Shown here in pieces: positions 12,001 to 23,039 of a stretch of 64,000 bases of DNA (position 1 is the first letter of the stretch; every line of letters starts with the position of its first letter). The notes below the pieces were generated by a model that worked only from the letters and a program-made list of their open reading frames with translations, was not told the DNA's origin and did not search any database. The DNA lies in assembly GCA_030549775.1 (NCBI GenBank), contig CM060177.1, positions 88,197,236 to 88,261,235 on the forward strand, in the 5' to 3' direction. Position numbers and translations under genes: made by a program. Source of the stretch: Tamarix chinensis (lineage: Eukaryota; Streptophyta; Magnoliopsida; Caryophyllales; Tamaricaceae).

Positions 12001-13916
12001 TGGTTTCTTCAAGAGTAAGGATGATGGATGTGTGTACTTGAAGGAGATGGAGGGTGGCTCTTTTGTATATCTTTAGTAATATGTTGATGATATGCTTATG
12101 GTAGAAAAATATATCTAATGTTGATAAGGTGAAGGTAATGATGAAGAGTGAGTTTGAGATGAAGGATATTAGGGTTGCAAAGAGGATCCTTGGAATGGAG
12201 ATTATTATAAACCATGAGCGGTGAAGTGGCAAGTCGTAAACAAGCTGTTTATCATAAGAGTTCTATATAAACAAGGTGCTAGAGAGATTTTATATGATGG
12301 ATGCCAATACAATGAGCATTCCATTGGCTATTCACTTCAGATCATCCAATTTGGATTGTCCCAAATCCAAAGAGGAAGAGGAGTTCATTATATTTGAATG
12401 ATGTTGGTTGTATCAAACACACTATGGTGTGTACCTGACCTGATATTGTTTAAGTTATTAGTGTTGTGAGTTGATATATGGCAAAACCAGGAAAGGCTCA
12501 CTAGCAAGCAGTGAAGTGGATCCTTAGATACTTAAAGATAATGGCATCATCTTGTATTGAGTATGGGAGATCAACTAATTTGCTAGTTGGATTCATGGAC
12601 TCTAAGTATGATGAAGCCCTTGATAAAAGGAGATCCATCAATTGACATGTTTTATGTCTTAATGGTTTAGATATTAGCTAGAGGTCTTCCTTACATGAGG
12701 TGATAGATTTGTCCACTACTTAGGTAGAGTATATGGCTATGCCAGAGGATTTTCAGGAAGCCTTGCGGCTTGGTGGTTTAGTATAAGAGTTGGGGTTTGG
12801 TCATGCTGCTCTTATTGCTTGTGGTGATAGCCAGAGTGCTATCTATTTGGCAAATAATCATAATTCTTTCTATCATCGAATGAAGCACATTAACATCATG
12901 TATCACTTTATGTGGAGTAATTGATGTGTTTATCAAAGTAGAGGAAGTTTGGATCGAATAATGATGTGTTGAAGATGTTACCCACAAAATTAAGCAAAAT
13001 AAATGAAGGTTTAATCTAGGTTATAATCGAAGAAAACAGGATGTAAAGACAGGTTGGTTCGACTGGTTTTGAATCAGCTTCAAAAATGTAGAAGGTAGAG
13101 ATCAATAGAGGAAGGTAATGTCCCAAACTTTTCCTTACTCAATGATGACTCAAATTGAGAGAGATAGACGCAGCCCAGCTGTGCTCAAAGTTGTATTCAA
13201 ATTCTGTATATTTCATCTTATGATTTCATGTGTATAAGAGGGGTACATATAGGAAGAAGCAGCCGGTTGAACAAGCTCAATCAGTCGGTTCCTATCCTTA
13301 ATTCAAGCCCATTAATCTTTGTTGAATTAAGCCCATACAACCTTAATCCTAATCATAATATCATTGGTTAAATGATATTAAGGATCAATATTACAAAGCT
13401 ATACAATTAACTATGATACATACATGAAATTATATCAAACCCTAACTTACATAAAATACACTTAGGGTTAGGGTTTACAACAAGTTAATACAACCAATGA
13501 GAATCATCCCCATATCTTCTTGTTGTAAAGTATCATCCCATGTATGCCATAGTATTGCATGCTTTGAATACTTGTACACATTAAAGTGTGTTAACATCTT
13601 CTTCTTGTAAATATGTGACATACCTACAAGAACAACTTGAATGGTTTTCAATACCAAGTATATACAAATTATCAAGAATATTTAACATAATAGGCTCCAA
13701 CATTAAGAAAGCTAATGCTTCCTTACCTTGAGAATTAAGATGAACATGACAATCATTAGGTTCATTAGATGCTCCTGCATCAGTAATGTTGTTGTAGGTA
13801 AAGTTGAGTTAGAAAAAGTGGGTACTTTGAACAATTAGGTTGATATGCTAGCGAAGCCACTGACCGTGGGTAATCTCGAGTGTTTCTCGAACTTGATTAG
13901 ATCTCATAAGCCATGA
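9100..13916 (+). pseudogene. copia 2 gag-pol polyprotein relic
   Basis: This was a single Ty1/copia polyprotein, now full of stops. Gag probably starts at the ATG at 9100 (MGTIFNLENFHRSINFGLW); 9351-9725 is an open stretch of gag. The zinc knuckle near 9792-9830 reads CNRCQKKGHDSKF, its last cysteine replaced by phenylalanine. The integrase zinc finger begins WHMRLGHMS (about 10366), but the second cysteine of its CxxC reads serine (SCEHSMFGK). The integrase core keeps HLDLL and FTDDFS, while PQQNGVVVRMN has valine where the catalytic glutamate normally sits. Reverse transcriptase keeps YVDD at 12080-12091 after two stops. RNase H runs to about 12990, and a second copy of its last segment appears at 13800-13916. 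Most new stops are TAG, TGA or TAA where CAG, CGA, TGG or CAA is expected. Confidence 0.9.
13010..13795. other. unassigned segment inside copia 2, before its RNase H tail
   Basis: About 0.8 kb separates two versions of the RNase H C-terminus: one reading NDVLKMLPTKLSK near 12960, the other KVELEKVGTLNN near 13803 followed by MLAKPL. The segment is not recognisable as coding. On the minus strand a TGTTGGAGCC stretch begins near 13704 and could be an LTR start, but I found no convincing duplication. It may be a small nested insertion or the product of template switching. The minus-strand ORF at 13475-13675 is not supported by any motif. Confidence 0.5.
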
Positions 13917-13982
13917 GGTTTTTTATTGGGCTAGGGTTTTTTTTAGAGGTATTTACATATCATGTATCACAAATATTATTGT

Positions 13983-13995
13983 CAAGATGGAGAAT
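13983..13995 (+). other. polypurine tract of copia 2
   Basis: CAAGATGGAGAAT lies directly before the 3' LTR start, comparable to the AAGTGGGAGA-type tract of plant copia elements. Confidence 0.7.
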
Positions 13996-14187
13996 TATGA
14001 GTTTTGACTTGGGATTTGAAGCACAGTATAACATTGTGTTGATTCGTGCAAGTGTTGAGGACATTTAAGTGTAGAATGTGAATTATGTGAGAAATACGAA
14101 GGTCAAGTGTTTATTAACATAGACTATGTTTCTCACTAAATACTTTGATGTGTTTTTTGGGACAAAAGTCAAGAGTAAGGAAATAAA

Positions 14188-14195
14188 CATGTGGG
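14188..14195 (+). repeat. 8-bp target duplication of the hAT element, left copy
   Basis: CATGTGGG here is repeated exactly at 19421-19428. An 8-bp duplication is the hallmark of hAT transposition. Confidence 0.9.
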
Positions 14196-14217
14196 TATGC
14201 CTGTTCAATGGGTTGGG
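14196..14217 (+). repeat. hAT left terminal inverted repeat
   Basis: TATGCCTGTTCAATGGGTTG matches the complement of 19399-19420 at about 14 of the first 20 positions. Confidence 0.75.
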
Positions 14218-15512
14218 CTTGCCGTGGCAAATTGTAACCCAACCCATGAACATAAGTTATAATAAAGGTGGGCTGAATTATTATTTTGTGTAGATTATTA
14301 TGGGTTGAGCCCATATATACAGTATTTAAATATGGGTTTGTATGGGTTTAATATGGCTGACATGGGTTGCCATGGTACTATTTATCTTCCGTCAGACAAT
14401 TGACAATTCAACATACATATTCTGATTTCTGAGGGCACTCTCCTCCTTCGGTCTATCCCCTCTTTGTCTCTCTTAATCTGGTTTCCATGAATTTAACCTA
14501 ATCTATCTCCCCAATCAATCAATCTCAATCCTCATCGATTCGTCTTTGACGTCAAAAAATACAAATAAGTTTAATTTTTACCTAGTCACTTCAATTTCGG
14601 TCATAGTTGCAGAGGTTCGTGACTTAAGAAACAACCAAATAGGTATGCCTCTATTCTTGCTCTTACTTTATGTTTTGGATGGATTTTGAGTTCAGGTCTA
14701 TTTTTTAGCTCTTCTTTGTCCTCATCTTCTATGGTTTCAAATTAACTACTATGCCAGTAAAATTAGTGAAACAAGTTTCAATATTAATTTATTATTATCA
14801 TTATCTTCAGACTCAGCTTTCAAAGTATGAAAGGAAATAAGAAATTAGATTAAAATTTTCGTTAAGGCATAGTGATAATTAATAATAAAAATTCTTGACT
14901 TTTAAAAATGTTGTTATACCCAAACAGATAAAAGATGAAATGGTCCTTCAAACACCACGGTAGATCAGAACCAAACCAATAAATCCTCTTATACCCAATC
15001 AATAAGTAATAGAATAGATCAATCAAAATTTGGTGATGGTGGTGGTGAGGTATTCACTCCGCAGAATTTGTCATTTAATTTGTATTTTTCCAACTCTTGG
15101 TTTGCTTCACTCCATGGTTCTACATTGTTTCTTGGTAGTTGAGGCAGATATCTGTTATCCTACAAATTACTAGAATATACTGTCTGAGTAGGTCTAGTCG
15201 AGAGCATCCTCTGTGCTGGATTGCCAGCATAATAGTGATAGTGAATCATTAAGAAGTAAGCATAAGCAGTTGTTATCAAGTTGAGCATTGCTTGTTAATA
15301 CATCGGGTCATTTGTGTCATTTCTATCTAGAAAACACGTAGAGAATAATCTTTGATACCGAACGTTGGAATTCATTCATTCATTTTTTCCTAATGATCCT
15401 GCCTTAATGAAATTTGGTGATGGTGGTGGGTAATGTATTCAAATTCAGCTTTCAAATTATTTTGATTAATTTAATTGGATCAAAAGTTTACACTCATGAT
15501 CGAGGGGTGCAG

Positions 15513-15513
<1 letters not shown>

Positions 15514-15570
<57 letters not shown>
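15514..15570. repeat. (TTA)n microsatellite in the hAT element
   Basis: About 19 uninterrupted TTA units. Confidence 0.95.
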
Positions 15571-15571
<1 letters not shown>

Positions 15572-15989
15572 ATTACTTCTTTTAATAAGTTTCTCGTTGT
15601 AGTAGCATCAATATATTTGGCCATTTGCTGTCAAGCTTGAGTAAATTTATTTTTACTTGCCTATTCCAAGCTTTGCAGTATCTTTCCTCTCCTGATATAT
15701 GCCACACCTCTACAAGGTTTTGCTTGTCTATACCCACCAACTAATGGTCCCTTTAGTCACACCCCAAACCCACTTATATCATGAAAAAAAACCAAACACA
15801 TACATAAGTGTAGACTAGTATAGTATTTGATTGTTCCCATTTGTTTAATTTTTTTCCTCATTCTAATTCAATCTAGAAGTGTCCAAAAATATTGAATGCG
15901 TTGTTTGTTGTTGTTGTTAATCTTGATTCATTGTCTAACTACTCATGGGTCTTCGTCTACGATTATTCTCTGATCTTTTGGTCTATATA

Positions 15990-16268
15990 TCATAATGCAA
16001 ATAGTAGGGATATATATGATCCAACAGCTAGAAGTTGAACCAAACCAACATGTGTAGAAGCCTTGAGTACGGGGTAGTTCTTAGGTAAATAAATGACCAT
16101 ATTTGAAGCATCAAAAAAGAATTTAAGTGGATTATTCTCTACTATAAGCCTTTCCAAAGGTTTGCTGCCAAATGTGGCCCTTCTTTTTTGCATCTCTAGC
16201 ACCGCTAATATATATATTGAAAGGCTTTGTTGAGTCAAATTCTCTTCAAATGTGCACCTACCTGGCAT
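15990..16268 (-). CDS. short ORF inside the hAT element, possible captured fragment
   Basis: A 92-residue open frame on the strand opposite to the transposase. Its middle part (KRRATFGSKPLERLIVENNP, then LKFFFDASNMVIYLPKNYPV) has the composition of a normal soluble protein, unlike the low-complexity frames elsewhere in the window. I do not recognise a family. The ends look like non-coding DNA, so if real it would be an internal exon fragment carried by the transposon. It could equally be chance. Codon content is the only evidence. Confidence 0.25.
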   Translation of the reverse strand: MPGRCTFEENLTQQSLSIYILAVLEMQKRRATFGSKPLERLIVENNPLKFFFDASNMVIYLPKNYPVLKASTHVGLVQLLAVGSYISLLFAL

Positions 16269-16287
16269 AGCTAACTAGCTTTCTAAT

Positions 16288-16290
16288 TTC

Positions 16291-16332
<42 letters not shown>

Positions 16333-16355
16333 GTTATTGTTATTGTTATTATTAT
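16288..16355. repeat. (ATT)n / (TTG)n microsatellite
   Basis: A run of ATT units passing into TTG and TTA units, just upstream of the transposase gene. Confidence 0.95.
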
Positions 16356-16500
16356 ATTTTCTTTTTAATTTTGGTTGTGCACTGCTGGATTTGTGTGTGT
16401 GTGGTACAGCTGTAATTTCAGTACTTATTGTTATACCAGGATGATATAGTGAAATACTATTTAGTTATGCATCTTATTTATATTTAACAAGATATTTATA

Positions 16501-18406
16501 ATGTCTAAAGAAATGAGTTTGGTGAGTTCCAAAAGAAAGCAATCTTATAAGACTATTTCACTTGTTTGGGATCATTTTACACGGATCTAACAAGGTGAGT
16601 CCACTTTGATCACATCTATACTATGCAAGTATTGTAATCAAGAATATAAATAGAAAAAGACTGATGGAACAAGCACCTTGACTAGGCACCTAGATAAATG
16701 TCAATCATACCCATATAATGAATTGAATAGTAAGGGAAATGGTACCTATGAGAAGCATAATGTGCATATTGATATGAAAAAGTGGAGATTTGATCAAGAA
16801 TTATGTTGTAAGGAGCTTGCAAGGATGGTAATAGTTGATGAGTTACCCTTTTTTTTCGTTGAGAAGGAGGGTTTTAGAAGATTTTGTAAGCATTTGCAAC
16901 CTAGATTTTATATGGTTTCAAGAGCAACGGTAACTAGGGATTGCATCCAATTTTATACAATGAGAAGGAGAATTTAAAGTTAGGTCTTCAACAAGCATCA
17001 TCTCAAGTGTGCTTGACCACAGATTTGTGGACATTAGTCCAGAACCTTGGGTATATGTGTTTATCAATTTTTGTGTGCTCCCTACCCCGCATCGTGGAGA
17101 AAATATTGCAAAAGTTGTTGATGATTGTTTGTTATCTTGGGGTTTAGATAAAGTGTGTACATTAACTGTGGATAATGCCAGCTCTAATGATACAACTATT
17201 AATCACTTGAAAGAGACTCTCAATAGAATAAATTCATTGCTTTTGAATGGTGATTTTTTTACATGTTAGATGCTTTGCACATATTTTGAATTTGATGGTA
17301 AAGGATGAAATTGATATGGTAGATGGTGAAATTGTTACTATTCGTGATTGTGTGAAGTACGTAAGGAGCTCTCCGTCTCGTTTAGAATGGTTAATAAATG
17401 TGTTGTAAGAGAAAAGGTGGTATCAATGAAGGCATTGTGTTTAGATGTTACCACTCGTTGGAACTCCACATACATGATGATAGAAGCTGCAATAGAAAAT
17501 CAAAAAGCTCTTAAATCAATGTTTTTTCTTGATGGAAACTCGGGTTTGCTAAGGGATTTTGACTGGGGTATTTTGAAGTCATTACATAAGTATTTGGAGC
17601 ACTTTTATCATGTGACAAAGAAAATTTCAGGATCTAAGTATATAACCTCTAACATTTTCTTTAAAGAGGTTAACACTATTATGTCGATCTTGATAAAATG
17701 GTGTTGTAGTCAAAATTCTACATTTTGGGGAATGACATTGGCTATGAAACAAAAGTTCGAGAAATATTGTGATTTAGAAAAGGTTAATGTTATGTTGTTT
17801 ATTTCAGTGGTCTTAGATTCTCGTTATAAATTGGTGTATTTGCAATTTCGTTTCAAGAGGTTTTATAAGGATGAAAATAAGGAAAAGGTTGTAAAGTTAA
17901 TGAAGAAAGTGGATGAGACTTTACAATGCCTATTTGATTATTATTATTATTATTCTTTATCCACATTATCATTGGATCATGGTAGTGGTTCTCCTAGTTC
18001 TTTGTCTCAAGCCCTACCAAGTACAAATGTAGATGTCATTCCTAATGCAGAGGAAGTGATGAATGAAAGCCAAGAAGATTGGCAACTTTATTTGCAAGAT
18101 GTGGAGAAGAAAAAGAGCAAATCTGAGTTACAACGGTATTTGGATGATAGCATCGAAGAAGAAAAACCCAACTTTGATATTTTGCATTGGTGGAGGTCTA
18201 AAGCTAGCACGTATCATGTGCTCTCGATTATGGCCCATGCCATATTACCTATTCAGATTTCTACTGTTGCTTCGGAGAGTGCGTTTTCTATCGGTGGTAG
18301 AATACTCGATCCTTTTAGGAGTTTTTTAACTCCAAATATAGTGGAAGCTCTATTTTGTGGCCAAGATTGGTTAAGATCATCCTCTACATCAATTGAAATT
18401 GAATAA
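16501..18406 (+). pseudogene. hAT transposase relic (BED finger, hAT dimerisation domain)
   Basis: The transposase would cut and rejoin the hAT ends. A likely start is the ATG at 16501 (MSKEMSLVSSKRKQ). Stops at 16588 and about 16651 interrupt a BED-type zinc finger (LCKYCNQEYK ... TRHLDKC) ending near 16700. The reading then uses frame 1 to about 16970, passes through LTTDLWTLVQNLGYM in a second frame, and moves to HRGENIAKVVDDCLLSWG and LTVDNASSND in a third. A T-run near 17255 causes another shift before HVRCFAHILNL. The last 352 codons (17348-18406) are open and contain DVTTRWNSTYMM and the C-terminal dimerisation motif SESAFSIGGRILDPFRSFL followed by VEALFCGQDW. The order matches plant RICESLEEPER/Tag-like hAT transposases. 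It is inactive. Confidence 0.92.
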
Positions 18407-19137
18407 TGCATTGAGGTGCTTGAGGAATTGGAAATGGGTATGTGTTTATAATATTATTTAAAAAATTATTGTTATATACTTATATATGTATTTACTTTTA
18501 AATTAAGCTTAATTTTTTTTTTCAGGTTTCACCCATGACTTGTAATATGGATCTTTCAACCCATTAAGAGTTAATTAAGAAGGCTAGAAATGAAGTGTTG
18601 TACTCATTTTGGACTATATAGTAGATAATTATTAATTAGATATGATGAACTAGGTTAATTGAACTTTTTAAAAACCTACTATTAGAACTTATTATATAGT
18701 ATAAATGTCTTTAATTTTACTATAAGTTAATTGCACCATTGCTTTTTCTCTCCTCTTTTTGAAGCCTTAAACTACATTATGGCAGATATATGTATATAAA
18801 ATTAATATTGTATGAAAGAAAGGGAGGATTCAATTCTACAACTTTTTCATCGAAAAGAATCATTGATATTCCATTGTCTTTATGAATTCATGTTAATTAA
18901 AGTATGTATTAAAATCATTTGAAATTCCTCTAAAAAAGATGAAAATATTGTTTAAAATTCCTCTTCTTACTCTAAGTAAGATAGTGTTGTATTAGAAGTT
19001 TTTTATAAAAAAAGACAAATATACTAAATAAATTTGATCATCGTCCTTTTATAATATGTTTGACACTTGACATAATTATTTTATTATATTGGAGGTGGTG
19101 GATGTGAATTGAAGAAAAGGAAAAAAAGAGGAAGGAA

Positions 19138-19215
19138 AATAATTGTGGTAGTTGTGGTGGTGGTGGTGGTGGAAGCGGTGGTAGTAATGGTGGTGGAAGG
19201 GCGGCGGCAATGGTG
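19138..19215. repeat. GGT-rich tract
   Basis: An imperfect GGT/GGTGGC run near the 3' end of the hAT element. The proline-rich minus-strand frame over it (19038-19241) is an artefact of this repeat. Confidence 0.85.
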
Positions 19216-19398
19216 GTGGACATGGTGTCAGTAAAGGTCAAGATAGGCTTGTTTGTATATATATTAACACATGCTAACCCATGGATTATGATGGATTGGA
19301 TTAAAAATTATGAATTATTTTCTACAATCTATCGTGGGTTAGACCATGGGTTGTATAGAATATATGGGTTAAGATACTACGAGTTGGGTTAAACCATG

Positions 19399-19420
19399 GC
19401 CACCCATTTGGACACCCCTA
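19399..19420 (-). repeat. hAT right terminal inverted repeat
   Basis: Read on the minus strand this begins TAGGGGTGTCCAAATGGGTG, the usual form of a plant hAT end. It is followed directly by CATGTGGG. Confidence 0.8.
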
Positions 19421-20109
19421 CATGTGGGTCCCGTGTTTCCCAAACATGGACAATATTTTTTCTTTATTTCTGAAACACGTTGTTTTGTCCTATGGGATTT
19501 TATCTTCTATAAAATGAGATATGATAAAACTCTAGCCATCAAGTCATGCTACCCAACTTCTTCTTATTCTCCATAGAATTCCCATTAAAAGAGAATTGTA
19601 GATTTGTGTAAATGATTGATTGATTAATTTAATCATCCTATAATTATACAAGAGCACTAATAAATATTTCTATTTTTTGCTTAATTGTTCTATTTTGTGA
19701 TTGAACCCTCAATTTTTCATGATCTTGTTCATACCGATTTGGTGTGGATCATTTTCAATCCATGCTATTCTATAATAGTTTTTGACAATGACAAAATTGT
19801 TAGCCTAGTAAGCAGACTTACTTATTAGACATTGCAATTTTTTTCCTCATAGTTGATGTAGCAAAGGATGTGTGTGTAATAACCCATATTTTTAGCTAAA
19901 CCTAATCCCAATTGATTAATATCATAACTTAATTATAATCTCAAAAAATTAATCTTTCTACCTTACCCTAATTCCTTAATCTTAATTCTTAACTTAATCC
20001 TAATCCCTATTTCGGATAATGAATACTTTAATCTAAACCAAACCCTGAGGAGTTGCTAATTAAATTATCCTAATACCCTAACCTAAATTGTTTTAACCTA
20101 ATTATAATT

Positions 20110-20240
20110 CTAAAGCCAAACCTAATTACTTTCTTTTTCTTTTTTCTTTTTTCCTTTTTCCTTTTATCCCTCTTCTTTTCCTTCTCATTTTTCTTCCCTA
20201 CCCGCCCGATCTCCTTTTTCCTTTTCTTTATTTTCTTCCC
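20110..20240 (+). repeat. polypyrimidine tract of unit A
   Basis: A CTTTT/TTTCC-rich stretch about 250-370 bp into the unit. Units C, E and F have the same type of tract (25-42% of the way into the region upstream of the TATA box). Confidence 0.8.
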
Positions 20241-21683
20241 TTATTCTTTCATGAAATCTTCCCCGGACATGCCCTCTTCCAAGACTTCACCCACATCCTA
20301 CCCCATTAGCACATTATGTTCCATACCCTACACTGATGGGTTGGTTAAAAATATTACCCCATCACTTGTCTCCTTCACCCTTTGTGTGCATGTATATATA
20401 TATAACACATTTAAGGTCCCAAAAAACCTCCATTATCCCTTTAATCTTTATCAAAAAACTACACCACCAAACACAACCTTCTTCCATCCTTCTCCCTCCT
20501 TCTCGCCATCACCAAAAAACCCCCAACACCACCACCGGCCACTCCCCCCCAAAACCACACCCGTGCTACCGACAACTTTCATCAAAACACCCTCACCACC
20601 TTAAGTAAAAACAAAAAACCTCCTTATTTTCTCCACGATTCAATAGTTTCAGCATCAGTCACCATTTCCTCTCCCTATCACCGACAACCTCCATTCTTTC
20701 ACTCCCCTTGTGCACTGGCCAAAGCTACAAATCCCCACCTACCACCTTTGACCATTTCTTCCACTTTAAACCCCCCTCATTTGGTCCCCTCTACTGTACT
20801 ATACTCCCTACCTTCAGCATCAACCACCAAACCACACCCCCACCATTTAGCCATTTCCATCGGGCACACCACCCTCCTTCAACCAAACCCATGGTTCCCC
20901 ATCTTTGAGCATCAACCTCCCCCATCATTTCCCACCCCTTAGCAATGGCACAAATTTTCATTTTTACCCCTTGCTTCAGTAATGTCAATCGTTCCTGTAA
21001 CACCCCTAAAATTCAATCCTAAATTTTTTATTTATTTAAAAGAATTAGCAGAAGAAAAATAACAAACTATAAATTTCGGGAATATTACCGCCACACTTAG
21101 TACTAATCAGTTCACTCATACCATTCTAATACCAAGTGCTAAGGCTAAAATAATGAGATATAATTTACGAGAATTTCAAACCATATTTAAAATCAGAGTA
21201 GCACAAATAAACATTTACAAGAGTAGAATCCACTAATGGTGGTTACAAGATCAAAGAATACATTTAAATCAGGAAGTAAGAGAGAAAGAGGGAACCCTAA
21301 AAGTCCGAATAATTTCCTTACGCTCTTTTCCGTTGTCCATTTGAGTAGCACCTGAATATGGATCTACAAGGGACACTGCCCATTGAATAGGCGAGGACCC
21401 AACGAATGGAACCCTTTAGTACTACGATATTGAGTAATTCTTTAAAATACACTTGAAAATAGGCCCATAATACAACACATTATACAAAGGCGTATACATA
21501 TATGATGAGATGCGCATACATAATATTCACATACTTAGATCCACATACCTAACATTCACATACTTAACAAGTCCATCAAATATTAATAAGTTATAATGCG
21601 AAATCAATACTTCCGGGCCTTAAGTCATTAGTCCATCATTATTCAATCATCTCTCAGATTTTATATCCATGTGAGTGCGGGAA

Positions 21684-22115
21684 CCCCACTATTATAGTTG
21701 GTGGATTGGAATATATACAGGGAAGAATGCACCTGACCACTATTATTGCTGGTGGATCGGTCTCCAAGGCAGAACAATCCTGGCCACTATTATTAGCCGG
21801 TGGACCAGTCTAGCCCCAACTCACATGGTGTTCCACTATAAGTGATTTGTATTTTTCCATAATTTATTCACATCCATGATTGGTTTTATTGAGCTTGGGA
21901 AGCCCACTATTATAGGCAGTGGATCGGAATACATATGAACATCATCTAGGACAATATGCTCCTGGGCCACTATCATATCTGATGGACCGGTACTCATAAA
22001 CATCATCTGGGGCAGAACGCTCTTAGGTCACTATTATATCCAGTGGACTAGTACTCATAATCATCTTCCAGAGCAACACGCTCCTAGGCCACTATTATAA
22101 TTGGTGGACCGGTAC
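21684..22115 (-). repeat. signature repeat array in unit B (7 copies)
   Basis: Seven copies of a phrase near CCACTATTATAGCCGGTGG followed by ATCGG or ACCGG, at about 21684, 21735, 21782, 21901, 21965, 22025 and 22087. Spacing is 47-60 bp with one gap of about 120 bp. Between copies are AGGGCAGAACGCTCCT-like spacers. Confidence 0.9.
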
Positions 22116-23039
22116 TCATAATATGATTCAACTAGGTCCGACTCATTAATATTTTACTTTCATGATTAGTGTTTTTTTTTCCTTTTAATCAGCACAATAG
22201 TTCCATTTATTTACCTCGGATGGGAGATCAAGATTTCGGGACACAAAGATACACCGGTTGCATTGGAGTATACAAGCTACTCAGTACCCTTCAACCATCA
22301 ACCCAGGGACGCAAAGATACCTTGGTCATACGGGTGCATAAAGCTACTCAATACCCTACCGACAAGGAAACCTAATCCATAAGTATGCATACCCCCTAAA
22401 TAGGTCTGTAGAGTTAGATAGAGTAAGATGTAGGGCCTAGCTGGGGCACAAAGACACACCAAAAAATACCAAAATAATCGTGGGCTAAACCACGTCTTTA
22501 GGGTAGCGACCCCTAAAGAGCCACCATTCCCGATCTCAAGGTCTTTCACTATAAGTATTAGTGTCTTAATTAAGGTGATCATGAAAAGCACAACAATTAG
22601 ATATTTATTCACTTTCGATCGTTCTAATATCATTATGCATTTCTTATTCAAACGGTTATCCAAGATAACATAGAGGAATTATTAAGGCCATCATAATCTC
22701 ATCCAATTCTGATTTAGGATTCGTTCTTGTGATACTTACTAATTATCAAACACCATTATCTTACTATCAAATGTTACTTGAGTCTTATTACGAAACCCCA
22801 TTATCCCCTCAACATATTAGATATGAATTACTTATTTACCCCTTGCTTGTGTAATTATTAAGTCATCCCTTCCTTATTTGCCAATTTACCATATTATCCT
22901 TCATGTTGCATAATTACTAAATTAACCCTTGCTTGATTTAGGTTACCAAGTTATCTCCCACACGTATTAGGGCACCAATCACCTTTCACAGTTGTTACAC
23001 TTATCATATTTCTCATTTTGTTGGTTATATTGTTAATTT

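Larger units (their letters stand above)
14196..19420 (+). mobile_element. hAT DNA transposon (5.2 kb)
   Basis: The element is bounded by an exact 8-bp duplication CATGTGGG and imperfect terminal inverted repeats. The left end starts TATGCCTGTTCAATGGGTTG; the right end reads as its complement TAGGGGTGTCCAAATGGGTG. Both subterminal regions are crowded with TGGGTT and AACCCA phrases, as expected of transposase-binding sites in hAT elements. Inside is one broken transposase gene on the + strand. About 2.3 kb of non-coding DNA precedes the gene and 1.0 kb follows it, with several microsatellites. It is inserted in the 3' LTR of copia 2. Confidence 0.92.
3441..19777 (+). mobile_element. Ty1/copia retrotransposon 2, both LTRs interrupted
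   Basis: This is a complete but decayed copia element of about 6.0 kb spread over 16.3 kb, because an L1-type LINE has landed in its 5' LTR and a hAT transposon in its 3' LTR. Removing both insertions leaves LTRs of about 552 and 549 bp that align along their length. The order 5' LTR, primer-binding site, gag, integrase, reverse transcriptase, RNase H, polypurine tract, 3' LTR is intact. The flanks ATTTT (3436-3440) and GTTTT (19778-19782) are a 5-bp target duplication with one mismatch. Confidence 0.9.
13996..19777 (+). repeat. 3' LTR of copia 2, split by a hAT element
   Basis: The LTR occupies 13996-14195 and 19429-19777. It opens TATGAGTTTTGAC (TGTGAG in the 5' LTR) and closes TATAATA where the 5' LTR has TGCAACA. 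The first piece matches 3441-3624 and the second matches 8688-9055. Many differences are C-to-T or G-to-A changes, for example CACGG in the 5' copy against CATGG here, which suggests an old, methylated element. Confidence 0.88.

Noticed and set aside
20251..20942. Proline-rich ORFs (20251-20604, 20708-20942 and similar frames at 41344-41789, 51778-52224, 31664-31966 and 42111-42601).
   Set aside because: They lie in CT- or GA-rich low-complexity parts of LTR units, are open in several frames on both strands, and are not conserved between copies.
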